Below are positions 1 through 8,165 of a stretch of DNA of 38,402 nucleotides, piece by piece. Each line of letters begins with the position of its first letter. The stretch's first letter is position 1. Position numbers and translations under genes: made by a program. The notes under the pieces are model-generated. The model searched no databases. It was given only the letters and a program-made list of their open reading frames with translations, and was not told the origin of the DNA. Source of the stretch: Caryophanales bacterium. Its GTDB lineage: Bacteria > Bacillota > Bacilli > Bacillales > DSM-4216. The stretch lies in the NCBI GenBank assembly GCA_014896555.1, contig JADBKC010000015.1:1-38402 (forward strand), in the 5' to 3' direction.

Positions 1-672
1 TTCGCGTTTCAACATGCTCGCGATCCTAGGGAAGAAGAATTTTTGCGAAGGCTCGAGACGTTTGACTGGGTGATTTTCACAAGTAAAAATGGAGTGGATT
101 TCTTTTTTCAAACGCTGGCGGAAAGAGCAGTTAACCCGCAAAAAAAGATTTTAGCCAAATTCGCCGTGGTAGGGGCCAAAACAGAACAAGCTTTAAAAAA
201 ACATGGCTTTCAAGCTGATTTTATTCCCGATCAGTATACGGCCGATGAGTTTGTCCGCTGCATTCAAAATGGACGTTTTCGTGCGGAACGCGCCCTCCTA
301 CCAAAAGGAAATTTAGCTAAAGAATCCATCGCAAGAGCATTGCGGGCAAAAGGCGCGTCGGCGGAAGAATGGGTGGTCTATGACACGATTTTCCCAAAAG
401 AATCGGAAGAGAAGCTTGTTTCATTGCTGAATCACGATATTTTGGATGTCGCCTGTTTTACAAGTCCATCGACGGTCCGCCATTTTATGAAAGTAGTAGA
501 CAAGCATCAGTTAAAACAGCATTTATCTCGGCTCTTTTTTGCCAGCATTGGACCGGTAACAAGCAAAGAGCTTAAAGATTATAGTCTTCCTGTACATATT
601 TGTCCCAAGGAATATACGATGGATGCCTTGATTTTAGAAATTTGCGCTTTTTACAAAAAGGAGGAAACATAA
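1..672 (+). CDS. hemD: Uroporphyrinogen-III synthase, 5'-truncated by window edge
   Basis: The frame is open from base 1, so the N-terminus lies outside the window; about 223 residues remain of a family usually near 260. HemD closes and isomerises hydroxymethylbilane to uroporphyrinogen III in haem/sirohaem synthesis. The stretch [13 protein letters not shown] and the later [12 protein letters not shown] are the typical paired TS-x-N/ST motifs of the two alpha/beta lobes of this weakly conserved family. It ends one base before hemB, whose ribosome site AAAGGAGG lies within the last codons of hemD, so the two are probably co-transcribed. The identification rests mainly on context plus these motifs. 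Confidence 0.9.
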   Translation, partial: FAFQHARDPREEEFLRRLETFDWVIFTSKNGVDFFFQTLAERAVNPQKKILAKFAVVGAKTEQALKKHGFQADFIPDQYTADEFVRCIQNGRFRAERALLPKGNLAKESIARALRAKGASAEEWVVYDTIFPKESEEKLVSLLNHDILDVACFTSPSTVRHFMKVVDKHQLKQHLSRLFFASIGPVTSKELKDYSLPVHICPKEYTMDALILEICAFYKKEET

Positions 673-673
673 C

Positions 674-1660
674 ATGAAACTGCAATTTAAACGTCATCGC
701 CGTCTTCGTCAATCGGCGAATATGCGCGCTTTAGTGCGAGAAAATTTTGTTCGAAAAGAAGACTTGATTTACCCGATCTTTGCGGTTGAAGGAGTCAATA
801 TAAAAAATGAAGTAACGTCGATGCCGGGTGTATATCAATATTCCATCGATCGTCTAAAAGAAGAAATGGATGAAATTGTGGAATTAGGGATTAAATCAGT
901 AATCGTTTTTGGTGTACCGAAAGAAAAAGATGAAAAGGGAACAGGCGCCTATCATGACCATGGAATTGTTCAAGAAGCCATCCGTTATATTAAAAGCTAT
1001 TACCCAGATATCGTCGTGGTGGCGGACACATGTTTATGCGAATACACAAGCCACGGCCATTGCGGTGTCGTAGAAGGCAGCCAAATTTTAAATGATCCGT
1101 CTCTTGATTTATTGGCCAAAACGGCAGTAAGCCAAGCGAAAGCAGGAGCTGACATTATCGCCCCTTCTAATATGATGGACGGATTTGTGGCGGCCATTCG
1201 CAAAGGGCTCGATGAATCAGGATTTGAATATGTGCCGATCATGTCTTATGCGGTGAAGTATTCTTCCAGTTTCTACGGACCTTTTCGCGATGCTGCCGAT
1301 TCTACTCCGCAGTTTGGCGACCGAAAAACGTATCAAATGGATCCGGCCAATCGCCGTGAAGCGCTTCGAGAAGCGGAGTCAGATATTGAAGAAGGAGCAG
1401 ACTTTTTAATTGTGAAGCCTGCCATGTCTTATTTAGATATTGTGAGAGACGTCCGAAACAGCTTTCACGTGCCGATTGTTGCTTATAATGTCAGTGGGGA
1501 ATATTCTATGGTCAAAGCAGCTGCTCAAAATGGGTGGATTGATGAAAAAGCCATTGTTATGGAAAAATTAACAAGCATGAAACGTGCGGGCGCTGATCTC
1601 ATCATTACGTATTTTGCAAAAGATGTCTGCCGTTATCTTGAAGAAGATTCTGCTCTGTAA
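674..1660 (+). CDS. hemB: Delta-aminolevulinic acid dehydratase (porphobilinogen synthase)
   Basis: Condenses two 5-aminolevulinate molecules to porphobilinogen in the cytoplasm. It has 328 residues, full length for the family. Visible active-site elements are the zinc-type cysteine cluster [12 protein letters not shown] (Cys120, Cys122, Cys130) and the two substrate lysines, Lys195 in [13 protein letters not shown] and the Schiff-base Lys248 in [11 protein letters not shown]. The start follows an AAAGGAGG ribosome site by about 8 nt. It sits between hemD and hemL in the conserved Bacillus hem operon. The three Cys point to the Zn-dependent form. Confidence 0.98.
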   Translation: MKLQFKRHRRLRQSANMRALVRENFVRKEDLIYPIFAVEGVNIKNEVTSMPGVYQYSIDRLKEEMDEIVELGIKSVIVFGVPKEKDEKGTGAYHDHGIVQEAIRYIKSYYPDIVVVADTCLCEYTSHGHCGVVEGSQILNDPSLDLLAKTAVSQAKAGADIIAPSNMMDGFVAAIRKGLDESGFEYVPIMSYAVKYSSSFYGPFRDAADSTPQFGDRKTYQMDPANRREALREAESDIEEGADFLIVKPAMSYLDIVRDVRNSFHVPIVAYNVSGEYSMVKAAAQNGWIDEKAIVMEKLTSMKRAGADLIITYFAKDVCRYLEEDSAL

Positions 1661-1682
1661 GGAAGAGAATGGGGGAGAAACA

Positions 1683-2972
1683 ATGCGTTCATACGAAAAG
1701 TCCAAACATGCTTATAAAGACGCGGTTAAACTAATGCCTGGCGGAGTCAATAGTCCAGTACGCGCTTTTCGATCGGTCAATATGGATCCGATCTTTATGG
1801 AGAGAGGAAAAGGATCCAAAATCTACGACATTGATGGAAATGAATATATCGATTATGTTCTTTCGTGGGGTCCGCTTATTTTAGGACACGCAAACGATCA
1901 AGTGATTGAAGCCATTAAGAAAACGGCCGAAAAGGGAACGAGCTTCGGTGCGCCTACGATTGTCGAAAATAAATTGGCAAAACTAGTTCAAGAACGGGTT
2001 CCTTCAATAGAAATCGTTCGGATGGTGTCCTCCGGTACGGAAGCGACGATGAGCGCGCTCCGGCTGGCAAGGGGATATACGGGTCGAAATAAAATTGTCA
2101 AATTTGAAGGATCGTACCATGGCCACGGTGATTCCTTGCTGATCAAAGCGGGTTCCGGAGTGGCTACTCTCGGGCTTCCTGATAGTCCAGGAGTGCCTAA
2201 GGGAGTGGCTGAAAATACGATGGCTGTCCCGTATAATGATCTGGAAGCTGTGAAGCAAGCTTTTGAAAAATATGGAGAGGACATTGCTTGCGTAATAGTC
2301 GAACCGGTAGCGGGGAACATGGGCGTTGTTCCGCCGGTCCCAGGATTTTTGGAAGGATTGCGGGAAGTGACGAAGGAGTATGGCTCGCTTTTGATTTTTG
2401 ATGAAGTGATGACCGGTTTCCGGGTCGATTACCATTGTGCTCAAGGATATTTTGGAATTACGCCGGATCTCACTTGTTTAGGAAAAGTGATTGGAGGCGG
2501 TCTGCCTGTTGGCGCTTTCGGTGGACGGGCGGACATCATGGAGAAAATAGCACCAACCGGACCGATTTACCAAGCTGGAACACTTTCCGGAAATCCGCTT
2601 GCAATGACGGCAGGATATGAAACCCTTCGTCAGCTTACTCCGGATCTTTATAAAGAATTTGTCCGTAAAGCAGACCGACTGGAAGAAGGTATTCACGCGG
2701 CGGCAGAAAAATATGAAATACCACATACGATCAATCGTGCCGGTTCAATGATTGGTTTGTTCTTTACGAATGAAAAGGTGATCAACTATGAAACAGCGAG
2801 AACATCTGATTTAGAGCTGTTTGCCGACTATTATCGGGAAATGGTCAATGAAGGAATTTTTCTTCCTCCTTCTCAATTTGAAGGATTATTCCTATCGGCT
2901 GCCCATACGGATGAAGACATTGAAAAAACGATTGCTGCAGCTGAAAAGGCGTTCAAGAAGATTAGGGGATAA
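1683..2972 (+). CDS. hemL: Glutamate-1-semialdehyde 2,1-aminomutase
   Basis: PLP enzyme converting glutamate-1-semialdehyde to 5-aminolevulinate (C5 pathway), the substrate of HemB just upstream. The ATG at 1683 ([14 protein letters not shown]) gives 429 residues, matching the family; the longer open frame from 1584 overlaps hemB and is not the start. PLP-binding Lys is about residue 268 in [25 protein letters not shown] carries the cofactor-ring Asp; [18 protein letters not shown] is the phosphate-binding region. RBS GGGGGAGA lies ~6 nt upstream. It is the last gene of the hem operon; a strong terminator follows at 3096. Confidence 0.98.
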   Translation: MRSYEKSKHAYKDAVKLMPGGVNSPVRAFRSVNMDPIFMERGKGSKIYDIDGNEYIDYVLSWGPLILGHANDQVIEAIKKTAEKGTSFGAPTIVENKLAKLVQERVPSIEIVRMVSSGTEATMSALRLARGYTGRNKIVKFEGSYHGHGDSLLIKAGSGVATLGLPDSPGVPKGVAENTMAVPYNDLEAVKQAFEKYGEDIACVIVEPVAGNMGVVPPVPGFLEGLREVTKEYGSLLIFDEVMTGFRVDYHCAQGYFGITPDLTCLGKVIGGGLPVGAFGGRADIMEKIAPTGPIYQAGTLSGNPLAMTAGYETLRQLTPDLYKEFVRKADRLEEGIHAAAEKYEIPHTINRAGSMIGLFFTNEKVINYETARTSDLELFADYYREMVNEGIFLPPSQFEGLFLSAAHTDEDIEKTIAAAEKAFKKIRG

Positions 2973-3095
2973 AGCGTTTCAAAAATGATATAGACCATTA
3001 AGTTTTGCTGAATATGCGGCAAAATAGTTCACAAAAGCTTGTTAAAGGATATCGAATATTAAGGGGTGGTTCCTATAAGCCCCTTTTAAACAAGA

Positions 3096-3139
3096 AAAAC
3101 CCGACGAGAAAAATTATTTTATTTATCTCGTCGGGTTTT
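3096..3139 (+). terminator. Intrinsic terminator of the hem operon
   Basis: AAAACCCGACGAG (3096-3108) pairs perfectly with CTCGTCGGGTTTT (3127-3139): a 13-bp stem with an 18-nt A/T-rich loop. The stem has A and T tails on both sides and could work in both directions. It lies 124 nt after hemL. Confidence 0.85.
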
Positions 3140-3149
3140 CGCTATTTCG

Positions 3150-3182
3150 GGACCTTCTCTTTTTGAAGCAGAAGGTTCTTTT
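3150..3182 (+). terminator. Second terminator-like hairpin after hemL
   Basis: GGACCTTCT (3150-3158) pairs with AGAAGGTTC (3170-3178), 9 bp with one G-U, followed by TTTT. It lies ten bases after the hem terminator and may be a back-up. Confidence 0.5.
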
Positions 3183-3538
3183 CCGCCTGTTTCAGAAAGT
3201 TACAAGCAAGTAAATTTCGCGATCATCAACAATGTCCGATAAAAAAGGGTGCTCCTGGGTCATTTTACTGACTTTTGGGACTGCATCGTTTTTTCTATTT
3301 CCTTTCTTTGAAAAGAATCAATGGATATGCAAAAAAAACATATTCTAGATTGCTGGAGCATAGATTGATAATAAAGCGAATCTTGCTAGCAGCGGGTTTT
3401 TGTTTATTGGCTGATGAAAAATCGGCCGCTGGATGGAAAACTTCGATGAAGTACTTGAGCAGAATCAATTGAAACTAGATTTTTGCTGATAGTAGGTTCT
3501 TTTATAAAACAGTTTGAATTTGGAAAGGAGGAATCCAA
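3183..3538. other. Intergenic region hemL-spoVID, no gene seen
   Basis: No convincing coding region: the 65-codon open frame at 3275-3472 has no ribosome site and no protein-like composition. The stretch holds one copy of a ~40-nt dispersed repeat (3241-3281) and presumably the spoVID promoter just before 3520, which I could not place confidently. Confidence 0.5.
3241..3281 (-). repeat. Short dispersed repeat, copy 1
   Basis: The segment reading GTCATTTTACTGAC plus flanks matches, as reverse complement, the terminator-like segment at 37249-37290. The 23-nt core differs at one position and the A6-G3 end is shared. In this copy the outer arm of the hairpin is degraded. Confidence 0.6.
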
Positions 3539-4714
3539 TTGGCACAGAATGATCAATCAAGTTTGCGCTTTTCATTAGAAGAAACGATTTGGTTTCGAAA
3601 GGGACAGGAAGTAGAAGAATTGGTGTCTATTTCTTTGGATCCAGAAATTGCCGTTGAGGAACAGGAGCATTTTGTTGTCATTCGAGGGCAATTAAGGCTG
3701 TCGGGTGAATATCTTTCCGTAGAAGAAGCAATCGAAGAGGAGGAGACGTTAACGAGCGGGAAGTATGTCCAAGAAGTGAGGGTGGACGACGAGGGAGGGA
3801 TGGAGTTTTATCATGGCTTCCCTATTGATATATCGATCCCAAAAAACAGGGTACATTCATTGGAAGATATTGAAGTAAGCATTGAAACATTCGATTACGA
3901 AATCCCAGAAAAATCTTGCCTGAAGCTGACAGTGGATTTAACGATTGATGGAACAGCCGCTAGACAGATAGGAGACGAGATGTATCCATTGGATGAAGAA
4001 ATAGAAGAGGTGGAGGTGTTTCCGCGGGAACGGCACAAAGAAATATTAGAAGAGGAAACGAACGAGCAGGAAAGAATTTACCCGCTTTATTCAGAACAAG
4101 ATACAGAACTAGAGGAAGAAGAAGGAACGTTTTATGCTGAAGCAAAAAGAACGGAAAAAACGGAATTCTCTCTAGAGGAAACAGAAGAAGTTTCTATCGG
4201 CGAAAGGGTTTCCGAAGAAGATAAATGGAAAGGATCTGGGAATGAAACAAAAAAAGCAGCGACCAAGAAAGAACAAGCAACTCGAAATGAAGCCGAACAA
4301 GAACGAACATTGTTTGATTCAGAAGAAGCAGTGGAAGCGGATAAGATATTCATTGAAGATGCAGTGGAACACGAAGGAGTAACGGCTCATCAAAGTGAAG
4401 CGAAGGGAAGCGGATCGACGGAAGAAAATAAGTTTGAAGAACAAGAAGAGGAAAAGCCAAAACAAAAGCTTTTCAAAAAGAAAAAGCAATATGAATCGAT
4501 ATCGCTCAAAGAATTTTTTGCCAGAAAAGATGATGAAAAGCCTGCCAAATTAAAAGTTTGCATTGTCCAAAACGGTGAAACTTTAGACCAAATTGCGGAG
4601 CGGTATGAAGTAAGCGTCCAACAAATTATAAAAGAAAATCAGTTAGAAACTACACAAAGTGTCTCCGGAGGTCAAGTTCTTTATATTCCGGAGCCTAAAA
4701 CAGCAAAACATTAA
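3539..4714 (+). CDS. spoVID: Spore coat morphogenetic protein SpoVID (LysM)
   Basis: Directs encasement of the forespore by coat layers and partners SafA; acts at the forespore surface in the mother cell. TTG start at 3539 is set by AAAGGAGG (3524-3531), 7 nt upstream. There are 391 residues, clearly shorter than the 575 of B. subtilis, the difference lying in the middle. Layout: N-terminal beta-rich domain (~1-140, RFSLEETIWFRKGQEVEELVSISLDPEI), a long Glu/Lys-rich low-complexity region (~150-325), then a C-terminal LysM domain (~342-388, VQNGETLDQIAERYEVS...VLYIPEP). The N-terminal match to SpoVID is clear. Followed immediately by a hairpin and ysxE. Confidence 0.93.
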   Translation: MAQNDQSSLRFSLEETIWFRKGQEVEELVSISLDPEIAVEEQEHFVVIRGQLRLSGEYLSVEEAIEEEETLTSGKYVQEVRVDDEGGMEFYHGFPIDISIPKNRVHSLEDIEVSIETFDYEIPEKSCLKLTVDLTIDGTAARQIGDEMYPLDEEIEEVEVFPRERHKEILEEETNEQERIYPLYSEQDTELEEEEGTFYAEAKRTEKTEFSLEETEEVSIGERVSEEDKWKGSGNETKKAATKKEQATRNEAEQERTLFDSEEAVEADKIFIEDAVEHEGVTAHQSEAKGSGSTEENKFEEQEEEKPKQKLFKKKKQYESISLKEFFARKDDEKPAKLKVCIVQNGETLDQIAERYEVSVQQIIKENQLETTQSVSGGQVLYIPEPKTAKH

Positions 4715-4718
4715 ATGT

Positions 4719-4746
4719 CGAGCAGGTTATTCCTGCTCGCTTCTTT
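4719..4746 (+). terminator. Terminator/attenuator hairpin between spoVID and ysxE
   Basis: CGAGCAGG (4719-4726), TTATT loop, CCTGCTCG (4732-4739), then CTTCTTTT. The perfect 8-bp stem starts 5 nt after the spoVID stop and ends ~24 nt before the likely ysxE start. It may reduce read-through from spoVID into ysxE. Confidence 0.6.
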
Positions 4747-4762
4747 TAAAGCAGGTGAAGGT

Positions 4763-5782
4763 ATGGAGGAAATGCAAGCGATACTTCAAAACTATGGATT
4801 ATCTCTGACCTTCTATGAGTCTTTTGGGAAAGCGGCGAAGGTCTATACCGATAAAGGGGTATTCGCCATCAAAAGAATTCCCGCAAACGAGGGAATGGAA
4901 TTTATCCGCTTGCTTCAACTTCTGTTTCAAAAAGGCTATCATCGTCTCGTTCCGGTTTATCCGACACTGGATGGCCGCTACGGAGTTCTTCGAGGCCGCC
5001 ATCTTTATTATTTAATGCCGTGGCTGACCGACAATGAAAAGGAAGGGCGAAACCAACGCTATCAGCAAATGTTTCGAGAGCTCGCAAGACTCCACACATT
5101 ATCCGCACGAGAAATTCCAGTAGATCAGGAAGAACGAAAACAGCACTTTGAACGAATGAAAGCCGAATGGGAGAAACAGGAAGAATTTTTAGAACAGTGG
5201 ATCTCAAGCTGTGAACAAGAAATCTATATGTCGCCTTTTCAGCTTTTATCCAGTTTGTATTATATTCAAATTTTACAAGCTCTTCGATTCTCAAAGGAAA
5301 AGTTGGAGGAGTGGTATGAAGCGTCAAAAGAAAATAAAACGGTACGTACGGTCATCATACACGGAAAACTATCGCCGGAACATTTTCTTTATAACGAAGA
5401 CGGATTAGGTTATTTCTCCAACTTTGAACGTTCACAAACGGCGCTTCCGATTCGAGATCTTCTTCCTTTCTTATCACGAGCCCTAAAAACATATCCAACG
5501 AAGCACGACGAATGTTTGGAATGGATTATGACTTATTTTGCCTATTTTCCGTTGAAAGAAGATGAAATGTCGTTATTTCTTAGTTATTTATCTTACCCTG
5601 GACAAATTTTATCGACGCTGGAAAAGTATTCGGAAACCGATGTGAAAAAGGATGAAAAATATTTTGTCCGAATTCTTCAACACGACTATTGGCAGCTTCG
5701 AAATATAGAATATATCGTCATGCGGATAGTAGAGAATGAACAAGCAAAAAAAGAAAAACAGGGAGGCAATTCTCCGCAATAA
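4763..5782 (+). CDS. ysxE: YsxE-like spore coat protein, kinase fold with lost catalytic residues
   Basis: Recognised by place (directly after spoVID, as in B. subtilis) and by an aminoglycoside-phosphotransferase/CotS-like fold. The ATG at 4763 follows AGGTGAAGG; an in-frame ATG at 4715 would put a terminator hairpin inside the coding region, so I prefer 4763 (339 residues). The ATP-lobe lysine region is FAIKRIP. The catalytic loop reads HGKLSPEHFL (His200, Lys202 where Asp is expected, His where the Mg-binding Asn is expected). The DFD-type motif reads SNFERS, with Asn220 replacing Asp. This predicts a pseudokinase acting as a structural coat component. Symbol from synteny; no activity is claimed. 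Confidence 0.8.
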   Translation: MEEMQAILQNYGLSLTFYESFGKAAKVYTDKGVFAIKRIPANEGMEFIRLLQLLFQKGYHRLVPVYPTLDGRYGVLRGRHLYYLMPWLTDNEKEGRNQRYQQMFRELARLHTLSAREIPVDQEERKQHFERMKAEWEKQEEFLEQWISSCEQEIYMSPFQLLSSLYYIQILQALRFSKEKLEEWYEASKENKTVRTVIIHGKLSPEHFLYNEDGLGYFSNFERSQTALPIRDLLPFLSRALKTYPTKHDECLEWIMTYFAYFPLKEDEMSLFLSYLSYPGQILSTLEKYSETDVKKDEKYFVRILQHDYWQLRNIEYIVMRIVENEQAKKEKQGGNSPQ

Positions 5783-5928
5783 ATGGAAAAACGGTATGAA
5801 ACGGTGAGCCTTGCTACCATTGTTTGGAAGGAATTTATTCTTTTTTTGTTGTGAGTATAAGTTCTTTCACAATGGCTCCCCGCTTTTCATTAAAGTGGAG
5901 ATAGAGGCCTCTCTAATAAATGAAGCCT

Positions 5929-6120
5929 CTAAATCCATTCGAAACATAAGGAAACGGCAAGAAGAACAAATATTGAAAGTAAAATAACATCAAAAGTGGT
6001 TGGCAAAAAAATCGTCCTGATCGCTTGAAAAATGGTAAATGGAATGATTAATTGCCGGGCAACCGCTCTCGCTATTTGGAGCCATGGCGGCAAGAGGAAA
6101 GGATTATACCTTCTTCGCAT
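5929..6120 (-). CDS. Small hydrophobic membrane protein, function unknown
   Basis: 63 residues from ATG at 6120, set by AGGAAGG about 8 nt upstream; a GTG at 6129 is in frame but overlaps that site. The sequence starts MRRRYNPFLLPPW, then has two hydrophobic stretches, about residues 20-38 and 43-60, ending CFEWI. Basic N-terminus plus hydrophobic helices suggest one or two membrane segments. I do not recognise the family. It lies on the strand opposite to its neighbours, beside the symporter, and its stop overlaps a weak 7-bp inverted repeat (5902-5935) that could end its transcript. Composition and a good RBS favour a real gene. Confidence 0.6.
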   Translation of the reverse strand: MRRRYNPFLLPPWLQIARAVARQLIIPFTIFQAIRTIFLPTTFDVILLSIFVLLAVSLCFEWI

Positions 6121-6188
6121 ACTGGACACCTTCCTGAGTAATGTACTATATCCTATGTCGGTGCGTATAATTGGTGAGAAAACAAAAA

Positions 6189-6287
6189 AGCTGGCTTAAA
6201 GTTCAACATTTTTTCTGCGAGCATGAAAAGATCCGTGGAAGAACCTTTTTGATCGCTTTTTTAGAAGGTTGAACTTTTTCGCCAGCT
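6189..6287. terminator. Long imperfect palindrome, probable bidirectional terminator
   Basis: AGCTGGCTTAAAGTTCAAC at 6189 pairs with GTTGAACTTTTTCGCCAGCT ending 6287; a nested AACCTT/AAGGTT pair (6242-6247/6265-6270) offers an alternative fold. T-rich tails occur on both strands. It lies just past the symporter stop on the minus strand and before the small membrane gene. Confidence 0.55.
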
Positions 6288-6294
6288 GTTTGTT

Positions 6295-7584
6295 TTATTT
6301 GGTTATAGATTGTTCTGAAGACGTCGTCCCCCATTGTTCTGTATTGACATCGGGATGAGTTCCGAAGCGGTCAAATTCTTTTTCTGTTTTGGAAATCACA
6401 ACTGTCGCAACCGCATTTCCGATGATATTCGTAATGGCGCGCGCTTCCGACATAAACCGGTCTACGCCGATTAACAGTGCGATTCCTTCAACAGGAATCA
6501 TCGGAAATGCTGAAAGAGTTGCTGCAAGCGTAATAAAGCCTGAACCGGTTACACCAGCTGCTCCTTTTGACGTTAACATTAAAAGAGCAAGGAGCATAAT
6601 TTGATGTCCGAGTGTTAAATGAACCCCGTAAGCTTGGGCGATAAACATCGCTGCCATCGATAGATAAATGGCGGTTCCGTCCAAGTTAAAGGAGTATCCA
6701 GTTGGAACGACAAGACCCACAACGGATTTGGAGCATCCGAAATTTTCTAATTTTTTCATTAAAGTCGGCAAAGCGGATTCCGAAGAAGATGTCCCTAGTA
6801 CAAGCAATAGTTCTTCTTTAATATAGGCAATAAATTTCAAAATGTTAAATTTAAATAATTTAGCAATGAATCCGAGAATAATAAATACAAATAGGAACAT
6901 TGTTAAATAGATGGAACCCATCAGTTTTCCGAGATTGACAAGGGAGCCGACTCCGAATTGTCCAATGGTGTAGGCCATTGCCCCAAATGCCGCAATCGGA
7001 GAAAATTTCATAATCATATTGACAATTTTAAAGAAAATATCTGTTAATTGTTCAAACAATTTGATCACTGGTGCTGCTTTTTCTCTAAGCGACGCTGCCG
7101 CAAGTCCAAACAAGACAGCAAAAAATAAAATAGGCAGTAAATCGCCTTGCGCCATTGCTCCTACAACGCTATCCGGAATGATGCTAGAGACAAAATCAAC
7201 AAAACCATCCCCTGATTGTTTTGCTTGGGATACATACTGGGAAATATCTTCGTGCTTAGCACCAGATAAATCAAACCCCTTACCTGGTTGGACGATATTT
7301 ACGACAATCATACCGATCGCAAGAGACACAGTGCTTACGACTTCAAAATAAATCAGCGCTTTTCCACCGATCCGTCCGACTTTTTTCATATCTCCCATGC
7401 CGCCGACTCCGGTAACAACGGTTAAGAAGATAATAGGTGCTATCACCATTTTGATTAATTTAATGAACCAATCAGCCAAAATTTTAAGCTTTGATCCAAA
7501 TTCAGGAAATAGAATACCAACAACGATTCCTAGTATAATACCTATGATTACTCGGACGGTTAAATTTTTGAAGTTGATCCTCAC
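6295..7584 (-). CDS. Dicarboxylate/amino-acid:cation symporter (DctA/GltP type)
   Basis: Member of the DAACS family: sodium- or proton-coupled uptake of C4-dicarboxylates or glutamate/aspartate across the inner membrane. GTG at 7584 is chosen because AAAGGGGGA lies ~8 nt upstream; the in-frame TTG at 7617 has no such site. 429 residues with about eight hydrophobic helices. Family signatures are visible: the serine-rich re-entrant loop GTSSSESALPTL, PTGYSFNLDGTAIY (ion/substrate motif), SKGAAGVTGSGF, and the C-terminal DRFMSEARAITNIIGNAVAT. The GVDRFMSEARA helix has Arg at the carboxylate-binding position, which fits dicarboxylates; substrate is otherwise unassigned. Monocistronic, opposite in strand to valS. 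Confidence 0.9.
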   Translation of the reverse strand: MRINFKNLTVRVIIGIILGIVVGILFPEFGSKLKILADWFIKLIKMVIAPIIFLTVVTGVGGMGDMKKVGRIGGKALIYFEVVSTVSLAIGMIVVNIVQPGKGFDLSGAKHEDISQYVSQAKQSGDGFVDFVSSIIPDSVVGAMAQGDLLPILFFAVLFGLAAASLREKAAPVIKLFEQLTDIFFKIVNMIMKFSPIAAFGAMAYTIGQFGVGSLVNLGKLMGSIYLTMFLFVFIILGFIAKLFKFNILKFIAYIKEELLLVLGTSSSESALPTLMKKLENFGCSKSVVGLVVPTGYSFNLDGTAIYLSMAAMFIAQAYGVHLTLGHQIMLLALLMLTSKGAAGVTGSGFITLAATLSAFPMIPVEGIALLIGVDRFMSEARAITNIIGNAVATVVISKTEKEFDRFGTHPDVNTEQWGTTSSEQSITK

Positions 7585-7867
7585 TTTGGTGTTCCCCCTT
7601 TTTGTAATCACTCTCAAAAACTATTATATAACAGTTTGTGATCTTGGTCATTACTATATAATAATATTTTTGAAAAATTTTTATTGAAAATGAATATTCA
7701 AAAAGTTATTTATTGAAAATTACTTTTAAGCTCTTTACTTCCTTTTTTTTATTTTGAACAAGACAAAAACATTGTCTAAAGAATAGGAAAAATGGCGATA
7801 ATCATTGACGAACAGATAGCAAATTCGCTAATATAATGGTTGAAATAGAAGGAATGCTGCTATTTTG

Positions 7868-7896
7868 AATAAACAAACATTGTGCGCAGGTATAAT
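7868..7896 (+). promoter_or_regulatory. Likely valS promoter (-10 region)
   Basis: A perfect TATAAT at 7891-7896 lies just upstream of the T-box leader. The -35 is weak: TTGAAT at 7865 is 20 nt away and nothing better is seen at 17 nt. A start of transcription near 7903 is inferred. Confidence 0.5.
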
Positions 7897-7902
7897 AGTA
7901 GT

Positions 7903-8137
7903 AAAAGCATGGAAAGGGAGGAGTATGGGGATCGCCGCTTTTTTAGAGAGGGAATCCAAGGCTGAAAGATTCTTAAGCGGGTTCGTCGGAAGGTCGCCCT
8001 TGAGCTGCTTCTGTGAAACAATTTAGTAGCCGAAGCCGGGAAATCCCGTTATCCGAAAGAGTGCCGGATTTCGATCCGGAAAAAAGGTGGTACCACGAAG
8101 ACAACTCCTTTCGTCCTTTTGGCGATAGGAGTTTTTT
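7903..8137 (+). ncRNA. T-box leader of valS (tRNA-Val sensing)
   Basis: The hallmark T-box GGTGGTACCACG is at 8086-8097, followed by the terminator AACTCCT (8103-8109) / AGGAGTT (8127-8133) plus a T run. In T-box control, uncharged tRNA-Val pairs with the specifier codon and the T-box bulge and favours the antiterminator. Stem I features are present upstream, and two GTC (valine) triplets at 7985-7987 and 7993-7995 are candidates for the specifier. Purely cis-acting control of valS by valine charging is expected. Confidence 0.93.
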
Positions 8138-8165
8138 ATTTTGAGTTTAAAAGGAGGAAAGCACA

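Noticed and set aside
2004-2444. 146-codon frame antisense to hemL
   Set aside because: Lies inside the strongly conserved hemL; a shadow of codon bias.
7397-7687. Frame antisense to the symporter start
   Set aside because: Shadow of hydrophobic codons of the symporter; no ribosome site.
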